From Mageeibacillus sp. UBA5770 (lineage in GTDB: Bacteria; Bacillota_A; Clostridia; Saccharofermentanales; Saccharofermentanaceae), in the NCBI GenBank assembly GCA_002418705.1, contig DIEQ01000009.1:39271-60590 (forward strand): a stretch of 21,320 nt of DNA, written 5' to 3'. The position numbers and the translations under genes are program-made. Position 1 is the stretch's first letter. Each line of letters begins with the position of its first letter. Below the pieces are notes generated by a model. It ran no database searches. It had not been told where the DNA came from and worked only from the letters and a program-made list of their open reading frames with translations. Shown piece after piece: positions 13,476 to 18,914 of the stretch.

Positions 13476-14046
13476 ACAAAACAAAAGCAGTAAAAAACTT
13501 GTGCTTAAGATTGTTCTTCCCATTCTGATTGCTATTGTAATCGCAGGAATATGGTATGTGAAAACAAATGAAAATAGTTCTCGAACAGCATCAGCCCAAT
13601 CGGATGCAGCTGAACAGAACGCAGATATGACAACGGCAGCAGCAAATCCGGATTTTGTTCTATCTGCCAATGAAATTGATTTGGATCATCTGAAGTCATA
13701 CGGGCTCCCGATAATTATCGACTTTGGTTCTGACTCCTGCATACCCTGTCAGGAAATGGCACCTGTGCTCGAAAAAATGAATGAGGAGTGGCAGGGAAGG
13801 GTCATTGTGAAGTTTGTGGATGTTTGGAAGAATTCCGATGCAGCAGATAATTTTCCCGTTCAGGTTATTCCCACACAATTTATATTTGACGCAGAAGGAA
13901 AACCGTATGTGCCGAGTGGTAACGTAGGAATACAGTTCCAAATGTATTCCCTGAAGGATACAGAGGAACCCATTTACACGGCTCACCAGGGCGGTCTGAC
14001 TGAAGAAGATTTCAGAGCGATTTTTGCAGAAATGGGAATAGAATGA
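13468..14046 (+). CDS. Membrane-anchored thioredoxin-like protein
   Basis: 192 residues starting at GTG 13468, chosen because GGAGGCGGGACC lies upstream and longer readings lie inside the ferredoxin gene. Basic N-terminus, one membrane helix (about 11-31), then a Ser/Ala/Asn-rich linker and an extracytoplasmic thioredoxin fold: IIIDFGSDSCIPCQEMAP with active-site Cys91/Cys94, and VIPTQFIFD with the cis-proline loop. The CIPC dipeptide (Ile-Pro) is unlike the classic CGPC. Downstream CcdA-like gene overlaps as ATGA, so CcdA very likely keeps this thioredoxin reduced from the cytoplasmic thiol pool. The substrate is unknown. Confidence 0.92.
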   Translation: MAEQNKSSKKLVLKIVLPILIAIVIAGIWYVKTNENSSRTASAQSDAAEQNADMTTAAANPDFVLSANEIDLDHLKSYGLPIIIDFGSDSCIPCQEMAPVLEKMNEEWQGRVIVKFVDVWKNSDAADNFPVQVIPTQFIFDAEGKPYVPSGNVGIQFQMYSLKDTEEPIYTAHQGGLTEEDFRAIFAEMGIE

Positions 14047-14735
14047 TCAACGAATGGTTGGAAAATCTGTCAGAATTAATAGTAACAAGAGTTTGGCTTG
14101 CACCCGTACTTGCATTATTGGCCGGTATTTTGACCTCGTTTACTCCCTGTGCCCTCTCAAGCGTACCTTTAGTAATTGGGTATGTCGGCGGCACTTCAAA
14201 TAAGGACCCTCATAAGGCTTTTAGACTTTCTGCTGTTTTTGCCCTGGGTATGGCATGTACCTTTACAGTACTTGGCGTCATTGCCTCTCTTGCGGGGACG
14301 CTTATGGGGACAACCGGATCCTGGTGGTATTTTGCACTTGGCGTCCTGATGGTGCTTATGGCGCTTCAAACCTGGGAGGTATATAACTTTATTCCCTCCA
14401 CTTTTTTGATAAGTAAAAATACAAAAAAGGGCTACATCGGAGCTTTGATTGCCGGGATTCTTGGAGGTGTATTTTCTTCTCCCTGTGCAACACCCGTTCT
14501 GATCGTATTATTGGCTGTTGTAGCTGGACAAAGCAGCCTGCTTTGGGGCGCGCTGCTCTTGCTGCTGTATGCCCTGGGACACAGCTTATTAGTCTTGGCT
14601 GCCGGAACATCCATTGGGTTCGTAAAAAAGCTGACCGCAAGTAAAAGGTATGGAAAGGCGAGTTCCGTGCTGAAAATTGCTATGGGTGCTGTCATTATGC
14701 TCATAGCTTTTTACATGTTCTATTTGGGATTTTAG
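14043..14735 (+). CDS. ccdA: CcdA/DsbD-type transmembrane thiol-disulfide electron transporter
   Basis: 230 residues, about six hydrophobic helices. The two functional cysteines lie in the repeated motif of the family: TSFTPCALSS (Cys36) and VFSSPCATPV (Cys148), pseudo-symmetric in the two halves. CcdA passes electrons from cytoplasmic thioredoxin across the membrane to an extracytoplasmic thioredoxin-like protein, here surely the preceding gene product, whose stop it overlaps. Cytochrome c maturation genes are not near, so the relay likely serves the operon's own redox chemistry. It closes the operon; no convincing terminator was seen. Confidence 0.93.
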   Translation: MINEWLENLSELIVTRVWLAPVLALLAGILTSFTPCALSSVPLVIGYVGGTSNKDPHKAFRLSAVFALGMACTFTVLGVIASLAGTLMGTTGSWWYFALGVLMVLMALQTWEVYNFIPSTFLISKNTKKGYIGALIAGILGGVFSSPCATPVLIVLLAVVAGQSSLLWGALLLLLYALGHSLLVLAAGTSIGFVKKLTASKRYGKASSVLKIAMGAVIMLIAFYMFYLGF

Positions 14736-14807
14736 ACGGTACATAATTATCACTGGCTTTTTCTGACACTAAAAACCGGATTCTTCCTGAAGAAGAAAAA
14801 ACTAAAC

Positions 14808-14862
14808 TTGACATAAACATTAGAAAGTTCTAATATTCTTATATGAAGATACTTGAATATAA
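14808..14862 (+). promoter_or_regulatory. Promoter and dyad operator of the MFS gene
   Basis: TTGACA (14808-14813), 17-base spacer, TAATAT (14831-14836). The perfect dyad ATTAGAA-AG-TTCTAAT (14819-14834) lies over the spacer and -10 box. TCTTATAT (14837-14844) and CTTGAATATAA (14852-14862) match, in direct and inverted orientation, elements near the arsR promoter. Suggests control by the same ArsR-type repressor. Confidence 0.75.
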
Positions 14863-14879
14863 AACAGAGGAGCTAAATA

Positions 14880-16073
14880 ATGGATAAGAAAAATAAAATG
14901 ATTCTTGTACTTGGCCTGATGGCCTTTCTTGCAAATGGTGACAATTATGCAGCTGCGCCCCTAATCATTAATATCTCTAAGGACTTGAATTTGACAATAA
15001 GCACTGCAGCAATTTCAGTTACCGCATACATGCTTGCTTTCGGCGTGTTTACACTGTTGTTCGGGCCGCTTTCAGATCGATACAGCAAAGTCAGAATAAT
15101 CAATATTGCAGCTGTTGGAACAGCCATATTCAGCATGTTAGGTGCATTGGCCTTTAATCTTCCATCACTCATTTTCTTCAGAGCAATGAATGGGGCATTC
15201 GGTGCCGGGATTTTTCCCGTTACTATGGCTCTTGTAGGCCAGAGTTTTGACGATGCGAACCGGCATAAGGCACTTGGCAAAGTTATGGGTCTGATGTTTC
15301 TCGGAGGCGCAACGGCAACGGCAATCGGCGGTGCACTAGCCTATTTTGGTTCATGGCGCTTAGTATACCTGATTTATGGTGTCGGTGAACTTATTCTTGC
15401 AATCGTCATGCTGAAGACTCTTGAAAGAGACAAGGCTGTTGTTGATAAATTGAATTTCATAAAGGCATATAAGGAACCACTGACAAACTTTCGATTTATG
15501 AGACTGGTAATAACTGTTTTCTTTGTCGGATTCAGTGTTTTTGGAAGCTTCACGTATTCCGGAAAATTGTTGCAGGAGGTTACCGGTTATAACATTTTAA
15601 TTGTGGGCCTCATTTTATCGCTTTTTGGAGTAGGAACAGTAATCGGGGGCAGAATTGCACCCGCAATGAAAAAAACATTAAAGAAAGGATTTTTAGTGTC
15701 TGCAGCAGTCATAGGCGGAATTTCCCTTTTTGCACTTTCTGCAAATCAGAATATATGGATTCTGTCACTTGGACTTTTGGGGTTTGGCATAGCGTTCATC
15801 TTTCTTCAGTCCACATTAATCGCAACGGCTCAGGAAAAACTTCCCAAAATGAGAGGAACCGCCATGTCCCTAGCTTCATTTAATATGTTTGTAGGAGGAG
15901 CGATTGGTACAAGTGTGAATGGAATGATCATGAAAACATATGGTGTTTCAAGGATTTTCTACAACACGGCATTTTTTATTTTTATTGTAGGGATTCTTTC
16001 CGCAATTTTTATCGCTCGTTTTGAGATGAGAAAAAGAAAAGCACTTATATTGATTCAAAATGAAATCGAATAA
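14880..16073 (+). CDS. MFS efflux-type transporter, 12 helices
   Basis: 397 residues with about twelve membrane helices. Motif A lies between helices 2 and 3 as GPLSDRYSKVRI (62-73), and the AFNLPSLIFFRAMNGAFGAG region carries the usual helix-4 Arg; both point to a drug:H+ antiporter-like major facilitator. The protein contains no cysteine at all, unlike the products of the upstream operon. AGAGGAG precedes the start by seven bases. It has its own promoter whose operator resembles that of arsR, so it may export the inducer of that repressor (for example a metalloid or thiol-reactive compound); substrate is not predictable. The 259 bases after it contain only a weak hairpin (16120-16142). Confidence 0.9.
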   Translation: MDKKNKMILVLGLMAFLANGDNYAAAPLIINISKDLNLTISTAAISVTAYMLAFGVFTLLFGPLSDRYSKVRIINIAAVGTAIFSMLGALAFNLPSLIFFRAMNGAFGAGIFPVTMALVGQSFDDANRHKALGKVMGLMFLGGATATAIGGALAYFGSWRLVYLIYGVGELILAIVMLKTLERDKAVVDKLNFIKAYKEPLTNFRFMRLVITVFFVGFSVFGSFTYSGKLLQEVTGYNILIVGLILSLFGVGTVIGGRIAPAMKKTLKKGFLVSAAVIGGISLFALSANQNIWILSLGLLGFGIAFIFLQSTLIATAQEKLPKMRGTAMSLASFNMFVGGAIGTSVNGMIMKTYGVSRIFYNTAFFIFIVGILSAIFIARFEMRKRKALILIQNEIE

Positions 16074-16332
16074 ATAGTGAAATCAAAACGGACACGCAGC
16101 AGGATGATATCCGACTAAAATCTTTCATTTTGATGGAAAGATATGGTTTGATTCACTCCTGTTGTTTTTTTCAATAAAATAATATGAGTACAGTCCGAAT
16201 GAATGAAATAGATATTTGATGTTGATATGGAAAAATCGCAGCACGCAAAAATAATTTTTGAACTAACGCCAACAAATATCGCAATAGCATTTATCAGTAA
16301 ATTGGCCGAAAAGTATACAAAGTCCGGAAATT

Positions 16333-17118
16333 TCACATGACTTTTACACCATAACCCTTTTTGATACAATATGTTGCAATCCATAAACAAAATACAGATA
16401 TGATAGATACTGCTATCGACTGAATCAATATGTTTCCTTCTGCATTACCCAGATAGGCATACCGGGCAATATTGACGAGAGGGTAAACAGGATTAATATA
16501 TCTGATGTATGTCAGTGGTCCGGGTAATGACGAAATTTCAAAAAATACTCCGCCAAGGTAAACAAGCGGTGTAATGACAATGGACAAAAAGAAGGTCAGA
16601 ATTTCATTGTTTTTAGACAGGAGGCCGCAAATAAGCCCAACAGCAGCAAATACAAAGGAAGTAACCATAATCATTCCCCAAAAGAGGATCGGAAATTCTA
16701 TTGTAAATCCAACAAAGAAACCGGCTGCAGCATATGTAAGTATTCCAATCAGCAAACCGCGAAATGTTCCTCCGAGGATAAAAGCCAGCGCTTTTTCTAT
16801 ATTTGAAATCGGGTAACTATTCATATCTTGAATTGTCTTTTGGTATTTCTGTGATGATATGGAAGACGCAGGATTCATGAATGCAGCAAAAATAGCTCCC
16901 ATTTCCACCAGACCCGGCACAATGTATAAAAGAAAACTTGTGCCTGAAATTTCGGTGGATCTTGCTCTGAGCATTTCACCGAATATTATCAAATATAAGA
17001 TATTAGACAGGAGAGGTGCTACAATTGTCTGGACAGATACTTTGACAAAACGGCGCATTTCTTTGAAAAATAGTGTTAGAAATCCTGCTGGATTGTAGAA
17101 CAAATAATGATTTTTCAT
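16333..17118 (-). CDS. ABC-2 type exporter permease
   Basis: 261 residues with six hydrophobic segments in the ABC-2 membrane arrangement. A cytoplasmic N-terminal amphipathic part (FFKEMRRFVKVS) leads into helix 1; the fourth segment is followed by the family's LVYLGGVFFEISSLPGPL loop. The start overlaps the ATPase stop by 4 bases (ATGA read on the minus strand), so the pair is translationally coupled. Exports an unknown small molecule or lipid/drug with the ATPase encoded just upstream. Transcribed away from the NuoE-like gene and towards the MFS gene. Confidence 0.92.
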   Translation of the reverse strand: MKNHYLFYNPAGFLTLFFKEMRRFVKVSVQTIVAPLLSNILYLIIFGEMLRARSTEISGTSFLLYIVPGLVEMGAIFAAFMNPASSISSQKYQKTIQDMNSYPISNIEKALAFILGGTFRGLLIGILTYAAAGFFVGFTIEFPILFWGMIMVTSFVFAAVGLICGLLSKNNEILTFFLSIVITPLVYLGGVFFEISSLPGPLTYIRYINPVYPLVNIARYAYLGNAEGNILIQSIAVSIISVFCLWIATYCIKKGYGVKVM

Positions 17119-18032
17119 TTCTGCCCTCCATTGTTGATCAGCTTTAAATATATGTCTTCGAGCCTTGGCTTTTCAATTGACATGTTAAGAATATCTGCCT
17201 GCATTTCGGTAAGGAGCTGTACAGCTTTCATAAGATCCTTCTTATTCACTTCAAGGAAGAGTTTTGTACTCCCTTCGATTACAGGATTATATATCGTAAG
17301 TGGCAGGATATCTGCATGATTAAGTTCCCTGCTGAAAAGAACCTCGATAATTACATTTTTTCCCTGCTTTTCCATCAGTGAATCTTTCGATTCATCAGCG
17401 ATAATTGATCCTTCATTTATTACAATAATTCGTTCGCACAATCTTTGGGCTTCTTCCAAATAGTGTGTTGTGAGGATGATAGTAGTTCCCTTTTGGTGCA
17501 GCACCCTAAGATAATCATATAATGAATGCCGCATTTCAACATCGACACCTGCCGTTGGTTCATCAAGGATCAAAACTTTGGGACGATGTACGAGCGCCTT
17601 GGCAATCATTAGTCGACGTTCCATTCCTCCTGACAAATCACAGACTAAAGATTTTCTCTTATCGGACAGCGATAGAATATCGAGAAGTTCGTTTATATAC
17701 GCATTATTATCCAGAATGCCAAAATAGCCGGACTGGAGCCGCAATACTTCCTCAACGGTGAAAAAATAATCGAGCGATGTTTCTTGAGGAACGATACCGA
17801 TTATCTTCTTTGTTTCGAGTTCGTAATGGTCAATGTCATATCCGGCAATCACAACATGTCCGGAACTTTTGACCACATTACCGGCGAGTACATTAATAAG
17901 GGTGCTTTTGCCGGCACCGTTCTGTCCGAGAAGCGCTGTGAATTCGCCCTCCTGGATATTGAGGTTCACATCCCTGAGAGCTTCTTTTTTACCGTTTCTA
18001 TATGTTTTCGAGAGATCTTCAATATGTATCAC
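17115..18032 (-). CDS. ABC transporter ATP-binding protein (DrrA/CcmA-type)
   Basis: 305 residues. Walker A GQNGAGKST (36-44), Q-loop VPQE (81-84), signature LSGGM (133-137), Walker B LILDEP (154-159) and switch His190 (TTHYLEEA) are all intact. Residues 215-305 are the C-terminal extension common to drug-export ATPases. The start is a GTG at 18032, supported by CAGGAGG eight bases upstream. First gene of the two-gene exporter; divergent from the oxidoreductase genes. Confidence 0.95.
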   Translation of the reverse strand: MIHIEDLSKTYRNGKKEALRDVNLNIQEGEFTALLGQNGAGKSTLINVLAGNVVKSSGHVVIAGYDIDHYELETKKIIGIVPQETSLDYFFTVEEVLRLQSGYFGILDNNAYINELLDILSLSDKRKSLVCDLSGGMERRLMIAKALVHRPKVLILDEPTAGVDVEMRHSLYDYLRVLHQKGTTIILTTHYLEEAQRLCERIIVINEGSIIADESKDSLMEKQGKNVIIEVLFSRELNHADILPLTIYNPVIEGSTKLFLEVNKKDLMKAVQLLTEMQADILNMSIEKPRLEDIYLKLINNGGQK

Positions 18033-18395
18033 ACAAGCAGCCTCCTGTTGGAAAAGTGTGGTTATGCAAGCAAAAAAACTCTGAGCCTGTTAAATTGAAA
18101 AGGATGATTTTACTTACTATTAGTACACATTAAGTTTATTTCAGCAAGCATTCGATTTTTCATATGGAATTTTACAACATGAGGGTGCGAAAAAATCTAT
18201 ATCCTGACTTAAAACCGACTAAAATAAATTTGACATAAAAACGCACAACTAAGCAAGAAACGGTTATTATATAGACATGAAATGTTTTTTAAAGATTTAA
18301 ATGAGATTCTTGTCGAAGACCGCTTTTTACAGAAAAAACCAAATATGCAGAAGGAGAAGCTGACCAGTAGAAAAGTTCGTGTAGTGAGGTGCTAT
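18033..18395. other. Divergent intergenic region
   Basis: 363 bases between the leftward ABC exporter and the rightward NuoE-like gene. A TTGACA (18230-18235) and a TATTAT (18265-18270) are present but 29 bases apart, too far for a normal promoter. An in-frame upstream ATG at 18282 would extend the NuoE-like protein by 38 basic residues, but no ribosome binding site supports it. Otherwise AT-rich with no RNA gene or dyad that I can support. Confidence 0.5.
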
Positions 18396-18893
18396 ATGGA
18401 TGGAATAAATGTCAACTGCGAGTGCCGTACTGATAAAGATAAGCAAAAATTTGATGAGATATTGAATATCATTGATCTGTACAAAGGGAAAGAAGGAAGT
18501 CTTATTCAAGTCCTTCACCTTGCGCAGGAGATTTATGGATACCTTCCGCTTGAACTGCAAAAATTAATTTCGACAGCCATGAAAATTCCTTTGTCTGAAG
18601 TGTCAGGGGTTGTTACTTTCTATACTTATTTTTCAACAAAACCAAGAGGGGAACACACCATACGTGTCTGCCTCGGTACGGCCTGCTATGTAAGGGGCGG
18701 CAAAAAACTTGTAGAGCGACTGCAGGAAATTCTGAATATTAATATCGGTGAGACAACAGAAGACGGGAAGTTTACTTTTGAAATTGCACGGTGTATCGGA
18801 TCCTGCGGACTTGCCCCCGCAATGATGATTGATAAAAAAGTTTACAAACAGGTGAATGTAAACAAATTGGAATCAATATTATCTAAATATTGA
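18396..18893 (+). CDS. NuoE/HydC-like [2Fe-2S] thioredoxin-fold subunit
   Basis: 165 residues from ATG 18396 (GAGGTG just upstream). N-terminal helical bundle with ALxxAQEIYGYLP-type signature (LHLAQEIYGYLP, about 40-51) and VSGVVTFYTYF (69-79), then a thioredoxin-like domain binding one [2Fe-2S] cluster through Cys92/Cys97 (CLGTAC) and Cys133/Cys137 (CIGSC). This is the 24-kDa NuoE family, also found in NAD-linked hydrogenases and formate dehydrogenases. It pairs with the NuoF-like protein encoded 21 bases downstream. The extra Cys8 and Cys10 at the N-terminus are not part of the family core. Confidence 0.93.
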   Translation: MDGINVNCECRTDKDKQKFDEILNIIDLYKGKEGSLIQVLHLAQEIYGYLPLELQKLISTAMKIPLSEVSGVVTFYTYFSTKPRGEHTIRVCLGTACYVRGGKKLVERLQEILNINIGETTEDGKFTFEIARCIGSCGLAPAMMIDKKVYKQVNVNKLESILSKY

Positions 18894-18914
18894 GAAGGGC
18901 TGGGAGTGACGATT

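Noticed and set aside
16120..16142. Hairpin ATCTTTC / GAAAGAT after the MFS gene
   Set aside because: Weak AT-rich stem without a following T tract, so not reported as a terminator.
16115..16390. 91-codon minus-strand open frame overlapping the ABC permease end
   Set aside because: No ribosome binding site, starts within the permease gene in another frame, and its hydrophobic stretch is explained by AT-rich sequence.
18230..18270. TTGACA and TATTAT upstream of the NuoE-like gene as a promoter
   Set aside because: The two boxes are separated by 29 bases, beyond the normal 16-19.
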